From positions 8,298,635 through 8,362,634 of the forward strand of contig NC_087079.1 of NCBI RefSeq assembly GCF_026151205.1: 64,000 bases of DNA, written 5' to 3'. This stretch comes from Bolinopsis microptera (Eukaryota; Ctenophora; Tentaculata; Lobata; Bolinopsidae). A program made the position numbers and the translations under genes. The first letter of the stretch is position 1. Each line of letters begins with the position of its first letter. Under the pieces are notes generated by a model. It saw nothing but the letters and a program-made list of their open reading frames with translations. It did no database searches and was not told the DNA's origin. Of the stretch, positions 1-12,600 are shown one piece after another.

Positions 1-147
1 TCAAGTTATTGTACTGTTAAGTTAGTCATGTTATTGAATTATAAATCATGTTATTGAATTTCATCTGATAACATTCACTGTCACCCAGAATGTGTTATTT
101 GGAATTTCGTTTGTAAAATTATTTTTTGTATTTAATTTTTGGTACAG

Positions 148-1979
148 TGTTCCGATTTAACGGGCGTGATCATGTATCTACAAACGTAATAACGCAGGTT
201 CAGCAAGCAAAGGTTGGAGAAAACTTCATAGCTATCAAGAAATTCAGTCCTTACGACCGACATTCCTTTATAAACGAGCTGATGATAATGAGAGAAAAAC
301 AGGAGATAAACTTGCTGCACTTACTGGGATACATTGATAATCCTCCAAATAACCAGCTGTGGTTGCTCACCGAGCATATGCCCTTGGGTGAGTTTTTAGA
401 AGTTTTTAGAAATGATTTATGTAAGAATGGGACGATGAATCATGGAATGATGACCGATACACTGCAATTCCAAGTTTTATTTCAAACGAATAACATAAAT
501 ATTCAATTATTATATCGAGAGAACTGAAACAGTTAATCAAGTAACAGTTGATCAATAACAATTGAAACCCCTAGTCGCTCATTGTTAAAAGCTATTAGTT
601 CATTGTTAAAAGCTATTAGTTCATTGTTAAAAGATATTAGTTCATTGTAATGACACCTAGTAGTTCATTGTTAAAATCTATTAGTTCATTGTTAAAAGCT
701 TTTAGTTCATTGTACTGAAACCTAGTAGTTCATTGTTAAAAGCTATTAGTTCATTGTAATGACACCAGGCAACATGAGTGACTACCTGCGGGCCCACACC
801 CTGACCATCCCCCAATCTCTACACCTTCTCAGTACCTTTATCAGTGGTGTCTGCTTCCTTCACTCAGAACCTCAGGTTACATTCTTTTCAAACGGATATT
901 ATTGAGGTTGAGGCGAATCCGTAGTTTGAGGTTACGGATACTTTTTACCTCCGTTATCTTTATCTGTGTAATTTAATTGGGTGGTTCACAGTCAATTTTT
1001 TAATAGCAGTAAAACTATTAAAGCAGTTTTAACCATCTCATTTGGTTATTACTTTATTATATAATTAATCGTCAATGCCCCTACAGCAAGTTGCACATCG
1101 CGACATAAAGACCCGCAACGTGCTGATGTCAGATCACAGGACAGCTAAACTTGCTGATTTCGGTCTGGCCCTGCTGTTAGACTACGGACCTGGCGGAGCT
1201 CTGAACGAGAAGGCAGCCCCACCCACTCAAGTGGGAACTGCTAGATACATGGCCCCAGAGGTAAGTTATCTGTTACCCAGGTAACCAGGTAACCAGGTAA
1301 CCTGTCAAGTTGCTGAGGGTAAACAGTTGCGAACTTATTGATGGTAGTACATATTAACTAACAATCGAACGTATTGTTACGTCATTCTCCATACTCGATA
1401 TTTTGGTCCCGCCATCTCCCAATCCCCATGGTCGATGGTCAAAGGTCAATATATTTAAGACCCTTCTCCACGCTCATCCCCGCTTACAACCCAGGTTTTG
1501 GAAGGCTCGATGTTTTACCGGGAAGCAGAGGCCCACATGAGAATTGACGTGTACGCTTCCTCCCTGGTGATGTGGGAGGTGATGTGGCGGACCCAGCTTG
1601 ATCAGAGAGATGTTGTGCCGCCCTACTTCCTACCCTTCGAGAGGCAGATTCCGGGCAATCCTTCTCCTTGTGAGATGCAGGTAGGATCATGTTTTGTGAT
1701 TATATTCTTTTCAGACTTATCTTTTATGGGGCTTGATTGGCTTATTGTTAAATTTTTATTGGATTATTTCAACCCCCACTCCAGGCACTAGTAGCAGTGG
1801 AAAAACAGAGACCAGAACTGCGGGCAGGATGGGCCAACCACTCAGTATTCAACAAACTGGAGATAACCCTGACAGAAAGTTGGGATAACGATGAAAACGC
1901 CAGGTTATCCTCTAAAACCATCCAGGCAAGGATAATACCCCTCCTGTCAAACGAGAGTGACTCTGAGGTATCTGTGTGA
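148..1979 (+). CDS. ACVR2: Activin/TGF-beta type II receptor serine/threonine kinase, 3' exons (5' end outside window)
   Basis: Transmembrane receptor kinase that phosphorylates type I receptors after activin/BMP ligand binding. Only the intracellular kinase domain is in the window. Proposed exons: 148-387, 769-875, 1087-1260, 1495-1680 and 1785-1979, all bounded by AG/GT with consistent phase; stop is TGA at 1977. Visible motifs are the VAIK-type lysine (FIAIKKF), catalytic loop HRDIKTRNV, DFGLAL, the activation segment end VGTARYMAPEVLEG, and the type-II-receptor-specific RIDVYASSLVMWE, YFLPFE and ESWDNDENARLS blocks. The order and wording follow animal ACVR2A/B closely. The glycine-rich loop region (FRFNGRDHV) looks divergent from the usual GxFGxV. 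Extracellular, transmembrane and earlier exons lie upstream of base 1. Family assignment is firm; 2A versus 2B cannot be resolved. Confidence 0.92.
585..760 (+). repeat. Degenerate ~21-bp tandem repeat in ACVR2 intron
   Basis: Eight or so imperfect copies of a unit reading TTCATTGTTAAAAGCTATTAG fill the intron between the exons ending at 387 and starting at 769, ending only a few bases before the acceptor at 767-768. Confidence 0.8.
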
Positions 1980-3622
1980 GGAGGAGGAGGAGTTTTAGAG
2001 GCTAGAGACTCGCAGTATACTACTCACCATACTCTCAGATCAGTTGAGGTACAGATCATTGCTCGTCGCTCGATCATGGATATTGTCAGGTACATTTCAT
2101 CTGCGAAATAATTGGAATGTTTTGAACACGGTCAGTACGTGACTAAAGGTGAGATCTGAAGCGAAATTAAATCAGTTATTATCTTGAAGTTAAATCACTG
2201 AGTTAAGGACCGCGGAATGGCGTTATGTTCCGCTCGAGACAACGAAAAACTGCTGGCACCTTATTTTTACATTGGCTTTGTAAATAATTGGGCTTTGACT
2301 TTTGAGATCTGTAAGACTCATTTTATACGGTCGTTGTAATTTTCACCGGCTTGACTTTTAATAACTTGAATTTTCCTAATTTTCTACATAGCTCTCAAGT
2401 TTCCTTTTAAGCCTTAATAAGGGAATAAGGGAATTTGTATAATTACAATTTATGGAACTTATTGTACAAATTTGTAATACTTCCTGAATTTTTACCCTGT
2501 CAATATAAACTAAAAATACGGTTTATGTCAAATCCGACCAAACCTCCCCAGCAAATACAGTAATCTCTTAACAGCCTGCACTGTCATTTAGTTATCCATT
2601 CTGTGGTAAGTCGCACAACTAAGTGAAGGTTAACCAATCAAACTGTTAACGGCCATATCTCTAATGTTTACATTAAGATACATTTTCATCCGCCAGCTCT
2701 ACACAATTTGCAAGAGATTACTGTGTTATGTGATATAATATAAACATGGAAATATATTTATTGTAAAGTTTGCTGATAAATGATAATGATGTTTTAACTT
2801 ATCATTATTTTAAACCTGAAAGATTATAACATGCACTGATATAAATTTTATTTTATGAGATGCAGTATAAACGACATTTATTAAATTGTTTGAAGAGCAC
2901 TTCATCATCCCTATTATATTTAACATAATTAACACTAAATACGCATAATTAACACTAAATACGCATAATTAACATAATTAACACTAAATACGCTCTCTTA
3001 GTGCCTTAGTTCTCACAAATTTGAGCGACGGTTAATTTGAGCGACCCTCTCGTTCAAATTTTTCGCATTCAAATTAATGGCAAATAAATTATACGATTGG
3101 CAGATCAGATTAATGACAAATAAACAAGTCCAAAACTCCCGCACAAAGATACTCAAATGTATTGAGCCCAAAGTTTTGGCCGCAAAGTTTTGGGAACTAA
3201 AGTATGGCAAATAATTTATTTGTGTGAAATCCTGAACTAACTTACCATTATTCTAAACCTGGAAGATATAATGCACTGATCTATCAATTTTATTTTATAG
3301 TACATGTATTATAATAAACGACCTTAAATTCCTTGAATTTTCTTGAAAAACTATTATTAATTGAGTATTATTGTATGATATACAAATATGTCGTCAGGGA
3401 TTTGAAACCATAATCAAATTTAACTTAATATTCTCTTCGAAATTGTTTAAATGCAATGTTTGTTACATGTTTGTTTGTTACATGTTTGTTTCAAATATTA
3501 CCAGTAACCAAGTAACATGTTTCGTTTCAAATCATCGTGTTTCGAATCAAAAACATTTCCACCTACTCAATAATTGTTTGATCGATCAATCAGAAAGGTA
3601 ATTATTCTTTATCACACTAGCC
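1980..3622. other. Intergenic, no gene seen
   Basis: AT-rich spacer between ACVR2 and the four-helix gene. It probably includes the ACVR2 3' UTR and the next gene's promoter. Short direct repeats of a CATAATTAACACTAAATACG-like unit occur at about 2925-2995. No credible exon was seen on either strand; the short open frames at 3013-3210 (-) and 3371-3601 (+) have no recognisable motif or splice context. Confidence 0.6.
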
Positions 3623-5054
3623 ATGGCATTCTTCTCCGAGGAATCATTGAGGAATGGTTTCGAGAGTTGCAAAAGGAACCTGACCATAATTACCAAGTTT
3701 TCTACATTCTTCACTATATTTGGTAAGTGACTGATAACACACCAACAATTGATGAGTTTCCATGACATTGTCAGTTCGACAATATCATGGCACATTTTGT
3801 TGTTCAACGTATATGCCGATTGCCGAATAGTGCACCCCTAAGACACAAATATGGGCACCCATAAATCATAATGCTACCTAATTTGGTCACCTGTTTTCGT
3901 TCTGATCTGTAACCTCCGCAGTGTTGGTGGGAGTAAGTCTCGGTATGTTGTCAAACAAACACTACCCTCTTCTGGCATCATACGCTCTGTGAGTGAACTT
4001 GTTAGAGGGGCCTTCTTTAATCAATTAAGTGATTAAATAAATGAATTTCAGTTGCTTTTTCAGGTGTTACTGTTACTGTTATTACTTGTTTATAAACAAG
4101 TAATTACTTGTATGTAATTACTAATTACTGTATTACTTTCAAATAATTTAAAATTCGTATAAATACGAATTTTAAATTATTTGAAAGTAATACAGGATTC
4201 ATACCACCTAATAGGATTTTACCTACCAGTACCAATAATAGTAAATGATGTTTCTATCAGCAAAGAAATAATTATGACACATTACCCATCAGGTTAGTAG
4301 CTATAGGAATGTTGGTAGTAGAGCTGGGATTACCAATAGTAGCCAGAATTGACACTTCACAGCAAGAAAACATGAGCTGGTGGAAGGAGAGATGTGGTGC
4401 GCTTAACGAACTTCTCACCCCTCTCAAGAAGTGGTAGGTAAATAGGTAACTAAGGTAGCTAGGTAGATAGGTATTAGGTAACTAGGTAGATAGGTAACTA
4501 GGTAACTAGGTAACTAGGTAACTTAGTAACTAGGTAACTAGGTAACTAGGTAACTAGGTATATATGTAACTAGGTAACTAAGGTAACTAGGTAACTAGGT
4601 AACTAGGTAACTAAGGTAACTAGGTAAATAGGTAAATAGGTAAATATGTAAATAGGTAACTTAGTAACTAAGTAACTAAGGTAACTAAGTAACTAGGTAA
4701 CTAGGTAGATAGGTAGCTTGAAATACAAATTTTCCTGAGAAAGAGGCTGAGGATATTAGATTTAGTATTGTTACCCTCACAACTCTCTCCTCAGTGTGAT
4801 ATACGCTGTAGTGGGCCTCCCTCTCTTTATCCACATGTCAGTAGCAATGATGGGTGCCATCCTCCTCCTCATTACCGCTCTCTTCTTAGCCGGACAGGTG
4901 AAGGTAGCTCGTATGATTATCTTGCTCTTTCTTCAATCATTGTGCGTGTGAAAATGTGTGAAAATGTGTTAAAATGTGTTAATATGCGTTAAATGTGTTT
5001 AAAATGTGTTAAATGTGTTAAAATGTGTCAATATGTGTTGAAATGTGTAAAAAT

Positions 5055-5093
<39 letters not shown>

Positions 5094-6517
5094 AACCATA
5101 TTAAAGTATATTAAAGTATATCCCCGGGTCAAAATCGGAAAAAATCCTACATTTTAATATACTTTAATATACCTACAATTAGAAGATTTATATTCTTCGT
5201 TAAGATTTACATGATGAACTATATTTTTCACTCAGATTCGCAAGATAAGCCTGTTTTAGGACTAGTACATGAATTTCCATCCAGATTGGTCAAAAATTGG
5301 CTGACCTATGAGCTTTAAAAAATATGCCCATATTTGGGCATACGCTTTTGCCCAAATTCGCTTTTGCCCAAATTCGATAAAATTTCAATATTTTGTTAAT
5401 GAGACTAACTCTATGTGAAAGATATAACTCAGTGTTTGTTGAATATAGTGGATACTAAGTAAAAAGACCTCCATGAACAAAATTGGGAAAATTGCACATA
5501 ATATCTCTGTTCGGAATACTAGCCAAAATGACTTCATTAAAATTGAAATAATTCCATCAGTTTTCAATATTTTTTCAAGAACTTTTTGGAATCGATTAAG
5601 AATTGCATTTCAAGCTTATTTTGGGTAACAATTTTCGATGTAGGCCTCCAAGGATAGGGATATATTAAAGTATATTGTAGGTATATTAAAGTATATTAAA
5701 ATATATCCCCGGGTCAAAATCGGGAAAAATCCTACATTTTAATATACTTTAATATGGTTGGCCCCCCCCCCCAAAAATGTGTAAAAATGTGTAAAAATGT
5801 GTAAAATGTGCCAAAATGTGTCAGAAACATGCCAAAATGTGTCGAAATGTGTCAAAATGTATGGCACTGTGACCTGGAAATTGATATGGCTGACAGCTTT
5901 CTTCTTGCTGATTTATTGCGCTCTGTTTGTTTCCTGATTACTTAATGATTTTATGTGATTTCGAAATCATTGTGAGATTTGAAAAGAAGCAGTTTTAATA
6001 ATAGAAACGTTATGCCCATTTCCCAGTAACACAGAATAATAACGACCCCCCCTGTTTACAGTACGACGACTCTACAGTAACAGGAGACTACTCAAACTTA
6101 ATGCAAGATGACGATGTTGGTCCTATCAGTGGTATCAATTCAGGGGATATTGTTATACCCGTACCCGGCTCAGGTTCCGCCTCTGCTAATATCGATATGG
6201 TTAGTACGAAGTCAATGACTTGTCGCAAATTCTATTTCGTATCGTCCCTAGAGTACTGACCCTGGGGCCTGGAGTTACCGGCTTATTAAATTGGAAAAAT
6301 CGGCTTGATAAAATGAAGTTAATCCGGCTGCTTGGAGTCGTGCCAGTATAGGTCTAGAAGTAGATGAGATAAAGATGTTCTATAATCTTGAAACCGTTTA
6401 CAGTAAACCTACTTCCAGGTACCGGATATCTCGGAGGGAAATACCATGTCGAAGTCTGAGACAGGGTGGGATATGATGAAAGATGATGTGAATGATGACA
6501 ACCTTCTCCTCGGCTAA
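3623..6517 (+). CDS. Four-helix membrane protein, possibly Flower/Tvp18-like (six exons, 215 aa)
   Basis: Proposed exons: 3623-3722, 3922-3988, 4293-4433, 4795-4897, 6062-6199, 6419-6517. They join in frame to 215 codons, starting at an ATG in the context GCCATGG and ending with TAA. The protein has four hydrophobic segments (about residues 22-45, 48-70, 98-120 and 122-135) and a soluble acidic tail. A motif at the end of helix 2 (VVELGLPIVARI) resembles the E-x-P-x-x-x-R feature of the Flower (CACFD1)/Tvp18 family, and the spacing to the next helix (LLTPLKKW...) is similar. That is a resemblance by eye, not a proven homology. Members are vesicle or Golgi membrane proteins; a Flower-like role in calcium entry or endocytosis is inference only. 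The gene structure is well supported, the identity is not. Confidence 0.6.
4128..4195. repeat. 68-bp near-perfect palindrome in intron
   Basis: The left arm from CTGTATTACTTTCAAATAAT is matched by its reverse complement ending GAAAGTAATACAG, with a 2-base centre at about 4161-4162. It lies in the intron of the four-helix gene before the exon at 4293. It is probably a relic of a hairpin MITE. Confidence 0.85.
4436..4715 (+). repeat. (GTAACTAG)n-type array starting at a splice donor
   Basis: About 30 imperfect copies of an 8-9 bp TAGGTAAC unit begin directly at the donor of the exon ending at 4433. Many copies contain an AGGTAA donor-like core. Confidence 0.85.
5055..5772. mobile_element. Non-autonomous foldback element with poly-G/poly-C ends (718 bp)
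   Basis: The element begins with a run of 37 G at 5055-5091 followed by CCAACCATATTAAAGTATAT. It ends with the inverse, ATATACTTTAATATGGTTGG followed by 11 C (5762-5772). Inside each end a block containing ATCCCCGGGTCAAAATCGG lies in the same orientation at both ends, while the outer 25 or so bases are inverted. It sits in intron 4 of the four-helix gene within an AAAATGTGT-repeat tract, so the target duplication is ambiguous (AAAAATG on both sides). No coding capacity was seen. Confidence 0.75.
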
Positions 6518-7783
6518 GCGTTCTCACGGACCATCAACACGTGTCAACTGGGTACACGTGCAACTGCGCGCCAGACACGTGTCAACTGGGCACCAAACAG
6601 GTGTAACTGCGCACCAAACACGTGCAATCTACTACCTGTCAGGCATTATATTATTAGCGACATTGCTTCATTCGTGAATCGTGATCTGCTATAACGAGAC
6701 GATATCTTATTATTGTTGTCGAACTGCTCACTATCTTAAACATATATTTTTATGGCTGATCGTATTATATCGTTTGGTAACCGTTTTGACATTGACAATA
6801 TATTATATAATATGTTCCAGAGTATTTGAGGTTGGGCTGCATTGGACATCATCAGTATTCTCTAATGATGAGGGTGTATTTTTCTAACAGTTTTTCTTAA
6901 TTCATATTATCTTTTTATCAACCAAGGGGGGAAATTTATCAAAATTCGTGGGTCGAATTAAATGGATTTAACTGAGAATAGGGGAGCTCAGATCATTAAA
7001 AATATCAAAGATATTATTTAAAAAAGTATAATAATAGCAGTATCTCATGGGGAGCTAATTACTTGGGGACCAGCGAAGAGAACTTTGGCTCCACACTGTA
7101 GTTTCGGGGCCGCAGCATTCAGTAACACGACAAATAGTGCATTGCCATAATTTTAACTGTTACAAAATGTTAAGAAAAAATTATGTTACTGTATTTTTAA
7201 AGCGTAGGTTGTTTTTTGTTTGTTTTATAAGCACGCAGTTCCATTATATAATAGATGCATGTTAATGCACGTGTGTATACTTAATAATACGATAGATGCA
7301 ACTTAGTGCAACTTAGTTAGGTTAGACAACTGTTAACATCAAGGATTCAGATCTAAAGCTTTCGCTTTATTTTCTGGAAGATACGGTTTTTTATATTAAA
7401 AAGAACTTTGTACGATTTAGAATTTTAATGGTTTCATTGTTACAAACCTGTAATGTGAACATAATTGACGACGTTAAGGGACCGCGATTGTTTAAATTTA
7501 GATTTACTTTGTTTGTGGACTATGTTTAATAATGATCGTGTATCATAATCAACGAGTAATATTTAACCAACAACCCAGAGTTTTCATCGCTTACATATCC
7601 GAAATTTTAATATGAAATCCAGTATAATATCTAAATGTAATGAGTCTCTTATCATATTCTGTCCACAATCTAAACCAAGAATTACATTTTTTTGGTGAAG
7701 TCAACGTTTATTGTTTATCATCTAGATTAGATGAGATCAGACTGAAACAGTATTTTACAGCAGAAAGCAAGTCCTATCGAGCT
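6518..7783. other. Intergenic, no gene seen
   Basis: AT-rich spacer between the four-helix gene and the first LDNRRL paralog. A few imperfect copies of a roughly 22-bp unit with ACACGTGTCAACTGG occur at 6537-6625, just after the upstream stop. No exon-like segment was recognised. Confidence 0.55.
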
Positions 7784-8771
7784 ATGAATACAATGAAGTA
7801 TGTAAACTTGTCACCAATGGACGTGTTCTTTACGCAAGACGCTATATCGTTCAGGTTGGCTAAACATTTACACACTTACTGTGGCTGTGAATATTTTGAC
7901 TAACCTTGGCCGTTGAATTAAACAGTAAAATTCTGAGATTTGGTACATACGAGTTGAGAGTTGAACATCAATAAATTTAGTTCAGGTTTAAGAATGGTCG
8001 GTGGATTGAATCACTGGTAGTAGATCTAGCATCAGGTTTACAGTGTATTGAACACATTCCTCCTATCAAAGTAAGTAATAGTATCCAGTGTATCGACCAC
8101 ATACCTCCTTTCAAAGTAAGTATTCAGTTGTACTTTTTAATAGAAAATTCATTTGTTTTAATATTCAATATTGTGATCCAATACTTCAGCCAGAAAATTC
8201 AGGACAAACATGATCAGGATATCTTTCACGTGACCTCTGATCATTGATCACGTGACCTCTGATCATTGATCACGTGACCATTGATCATGTGACCTCTGAT
8301 CACTGATCACGTGACCTCTGATCACTGATCACGTGACCTCTGATCACTGATCACGTGACCTCTGAAGCTCTGATCACTGATCACGTGACCTCTGATCACT
8401 GATCACGTGACCTCTGATCACTGATCACGTGACCCCTGCAGGTTTACTATCACAACCAGTCCGGGGTCTGGAAGTCACTGGACAACAGACGACTCTACGT
8501 CTTCAGGAGGTTGTGTCAGATGGGATACTTTGATCAGATCAGATGTCAGGACTTAACTTTCTGGAAGGTTTGTCATCAATTTACACCTTGACGATTTGTG
8601 TCACTACACCTTAATATTAAAGGTCTAGTTCGAATATCAGACTTTAATTATTTAACTTTAATCTGCAATACTAGAATTCTAAGTTAGAATTTGCATCGTC
8701 AGGACTCGGATAGAGCAGCTGAGAGAGAAGTAGCACGAGGTTTGATAAGTCATGTCAAGGTACGTTACTGA
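7784..8771 (+). CDS. LDNRRL-motif family protein, paralog 1 (about 116 aa, 3' end uncertain)
   Basis: Proposed exons: 7784-7854, 7986-8070, 8442-8567 and 8703-8771. The last may instead end at 8759, where a GT donor is possible; reading on reaches TGA at 8769. The order of motifs is YVNLSPMDVFFTQDAISFR, FKNGRWIESLVVDL, EHIPPIK, then VWKSLDNRRLYVFRRL. Exon phases match the next two genes, and exon 3 is 126 nt in both paralogs 1 and 2, so these are tandem duplicates. I do not recognise a named family. The PPI-V ... GxWxSLDNRRL layout is loosely reminiscent of the ParB/sulfiredoxin fold core, which is inference only. A 45-bp duplication supplies a second, in-frame donor at 8115. Confidence 0.7.
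8225..8436 (+). repeat. ~22-bp minisatellite (TGATCACTGATCACGTGACC)
   Basis: Roughly ten copies, each containing a CACGTG core and TGATCA palindromes, fill the intron immediately before the acceptor at 8440-8441 of paralog 1. Confidence 0.9.
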
Positions 8772-9664
8772 TCACCACGGTTACCATCAGCATGGTTACT
8801 AATCACCACCACTGCTGTTCTGCATTGCAGCTCTATTCTGCTGCCTGATCCTTTCATCTGATCAAATGTTGCTGTTGTTTTTATTCATATCGTGCATGTT
8901 TCAATTAATAGCATCAAAAGCCTTGAAAGTGACTGTGTTATGGTTATCACTTATCCCTGTGAACTTTGTAAAATTTGTTCTGATTCTCAGTGCACAAAAT
9001 TCTCACTGTACTTTATCTGATTTTGTCCTGCTTTTAGATTTCTCTCTGACCAAGTGACCATTTCAGCTTTGACAATTGCTGCATGCCGGATTTTATCTGT
9101 TGTATTGTATTCCCGGATGCTTATCTTATCTTCTTTGTTGTTGTATGTATGTATGTATGTGACTAATCACTAATGGTTACTAACCGTTGGTTTGTGATAA
9201 TCCATTCTTATTTCTTATAAGCAATCATTATTAATTTATTATATGAACATTTTTATTTAATCACTTTAATAATTTTATCATATTTTTAACCATATACTAT
9301 TTATTTCATACAAATGAATTCTTGGGAATTGTAGCCTCGGTAATCAAGGTTATTTCATTCTTAATTGAATCTTATGGGGGGAAAGATAATTAATTCATAA
9401 TTTTATGATGTCGATTGTCGATAATTGATTTTGTAAACCATCAAATTAAATTATTAACATGATAAGTTTTATTTACAATTATTTTACAGTTCTTAAATCA
9501 CTGTGTCACTGATTAATGATTATACTGCGTACAAAAAAGCACCGCTGCTGTCCTGTCTGCATTACCTATAATTATTTCAATCTAATAAGTTTAGCACTTT
9601 TCTCTCATATTTAAAGATCAATGTTTAAATTTGCCGACTATAAATTTGTTGTTAAGGTTGTAAA
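8772..9664. other. Spacer between paralogs 1 and 2, no gene seen
   Basis: AT-rich, with a short (TGTA)n tract near 9143-9160. The open frame 8866-9057 is hydrophobic but lacks motifs or splice support. Confidence 0.5.
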
Positions 9665-12600
9665 ATGGGTAAGATAAAGAAGAAGTCAGATAGCGGTAAG
9701 AAAATAGTATACTTGAGTCCGGGTAATATCCGGTATACCAACGAGACTTTCTCTGCAAGGTACGGACACTTTCCTTGGACTAGTTCCCTGTTTCATTGGA
9801 AACACGTGGAACTGATTTGAACATATTTAAATTTTACCAAACGGTTAAGTTATATTATATTGATATCATATTGATATTCAACTGTTTGTTAAATCTTTAT
9901 TTAAAGGTCTGTATCCCCAGATTTAGAGATGGAAGAACAGTGGAATCCAGTATTAGCGAAGTTATCAACGGTGATACTGAACTTGAGGATATTCCTCTTA
10001 TCGAGGCAAGTTTCCTGTTTTTTAAATAGTTCTTTCATTCATCTGATTGTTTATGAATAGACTCAGTGAAGACATATTCTAATGGAAATAAATAGCTGAA
10101 TAACGTATCGACATTTCTATGTCATACTCATATTCTGAAATATTAGTATTAATTCAATTATAACGATCAATATTTAAGCCGTAGTACATACATATTACAT
10201 TACACTGGATGGAGCTTACACAGTGTAATTTCTTCCAGTCTGCGCCGCGCGCCTATATAAACGTACGCGGCGCAGACTGGAGGAAATTACACTGTGTACT
10301 GTGTAGGCTCCAGTGTAATGTAATATGTATGTACTACGGCTTAACATTAAAAATTTGACGACGAAATTTATTTCAAACAAAATATTATTATTATCTAACT
10401 TTTAAAACAATCTCGAAATAGTAAAGAAACATCTTAAGAGACTGATAAGTGCCCAAAAAAACATAACAGTTCTCTGAAAAAAATAAAGGTTTAAAATTAT
10501 GAGGTAAATAATTTTCTCCACAAAACTCTGTTAGAGGCAGTAGCCCTAAGATCATAAAGATCATAAATATCACGTAATGGTAGGTTTCTTTTATTCAAAT
10601 CATTTATAATAAACTTTAAAAGATTACTTTGGTGTCGACCAACACGTCCTTTCATGGTAAATAACGCATTAACAGCAAATTGAAGAGCTCTCTGAGCTGG
10701 TGATGAGCAGTCACTGCGAAGGACATGTCCAAGCATTTTCCAGCGAGCATATGCCACTCGCTCTGACAACGGTGTTACACCACAGCGTTCATAGAGTGCT
10801 TTATTACTGATAATAATGGGATAAGTCATCTTCAATATTTGACGCAGGTGTCTTCTATGACATGCATCAAGTTTGTCAAATAGGTTCTGAGGGGTAGCCC
10901 AGCTATTGCAGTTATAGAGCATAACAGATGTAACGTATGCTTCGTATATCTTAATCTTGGTCTTCAGATTAATCTTAGATCCTTGCATCCAAACTTTCTT
11001 GTATTTTTCGAATGCAACATTTCCAAGGATTATACGATGCTGTATGTCTTCTTTACTACATAGCTTAGAGCCTAGGGACACACACTTCCTCCAAGGTTCT
11101 CTATTTCTTAGAGGTTCTCCTTTTTCGTCCTTCTCACTACTAGTACTTCCAGCCAGATAACACTTTACAAACTCGGTTTTAGATTCATTTACAAGCAAAT
11201 TCCATCCTGAGAGAATTTCCTTGCAAATTGGAAGGAGCTGGTGTAACGAATCCTCATCTTCATCAGCAAAGTCCACATCATCAGCATATTCCCATTCTAA
11301 GAATCTAAAGGAAGGGAGCTTTCAGATATGGGGGGATTTGGGCGTAGATGTATAACAACAACTCTAAGGTGGTAGAGTGCTCCAGCTAGGTACATGGTAA
11401 ACAGCGAGCCAGACAAATAGTCGCCTTGAAAGGCTCCTATTGTGACTTCGAACTCTCCCAATGTCGTCTTTTTGATCTTAATTCTGAGCTTGGTGTTAGC
11501 GAGCAGATATCTAACTAGTCTTATGTCATCTTCTGAGCATCCTGCATCTTCGAGTAGCCTGAGGATAGTTGACCGATGTATTGTGTCGAAGGCTGATGAC
11601 ATGTCTATCCCCATTTTACTAAACTCCCAATGTTTCTCCTTGACAACAGAAATAAGAACCCTTTGTGTCCAGACAATATTAGAGCAGCTGTGTCCTGATT
11701 TATAGGCATTCTGCCATGGCCCAGTGTAGTCTGCTATCTGTTGTTGAATACGCTGGAGTGTTATCATGGAAAGGATTTTCCTAGTTCCATTGAGGAGGCA
11801 CAAGGGACGTAGACTCTTAACTGGTCCTTTTGGTTTTCCAGGCTTCTGTAGGGGGGGTAAGATATCCCTCAGTGAACGATTGAACGTGCTCTTGTTTTTC
11901 AAAGGACTCATTGATAAGTGATGCAAACTTCATGTAGAAAGAAGGAGGTGCATACTTAAGGAATTCGTTAGGGAGGTTGTCAGGACCAACGGCTTTACCG
12001 TTCTTTAGTTTCTTGGCTGCTGTCTCAACTTCAAGTGCAGTTATAGGCGTATCTAATGGCTTAGCAGCTCCAACAAAAGGTTCTAGTGGGGGTTCTGGGC
12101 CTGTGTAATGTTCCATGAACCAGTTCTTGACTATGTCTGCCTTATCTTCATCATTGAGAGCAAGTTCTTCTGTTTCTGGTAGGAATACTGAAATAGGAGG
12201 AGTGTCTTTTGTGCTTGAAATTGCTCTGGTTGCTTCGAACATTCTTCTGGTATCATCAGTGGAGTTGATCGTCTCAGCTAGAAGGTCGGCATGAGCGGTT
12301 TCAAGTGTAATAAGGCGCTTTGCAATGTCATTCTTGAGTCTGTTGATTTCCTTACGCAGGATAGTTCTGTCACGCATTTTGTTGTCGTTTAAATGTTGTA
12401 GTAATTGGTGTCTCTTTTCTGACATAGAGACAACTTGTGGGTCTGATGTTCTGTGACGTTTGGCTGTGTTTCTTTTCATACCCACTGTTTCAGATGCAGC
12501 AATTTTAACCGCCTCGAAAAGGTTGTTAAAACTTTCAGTGACTGACTGGGCAGATGTATCAGTTTCAATCTTCTGAGCAGCATTTTGTTGAAAAGAACTT

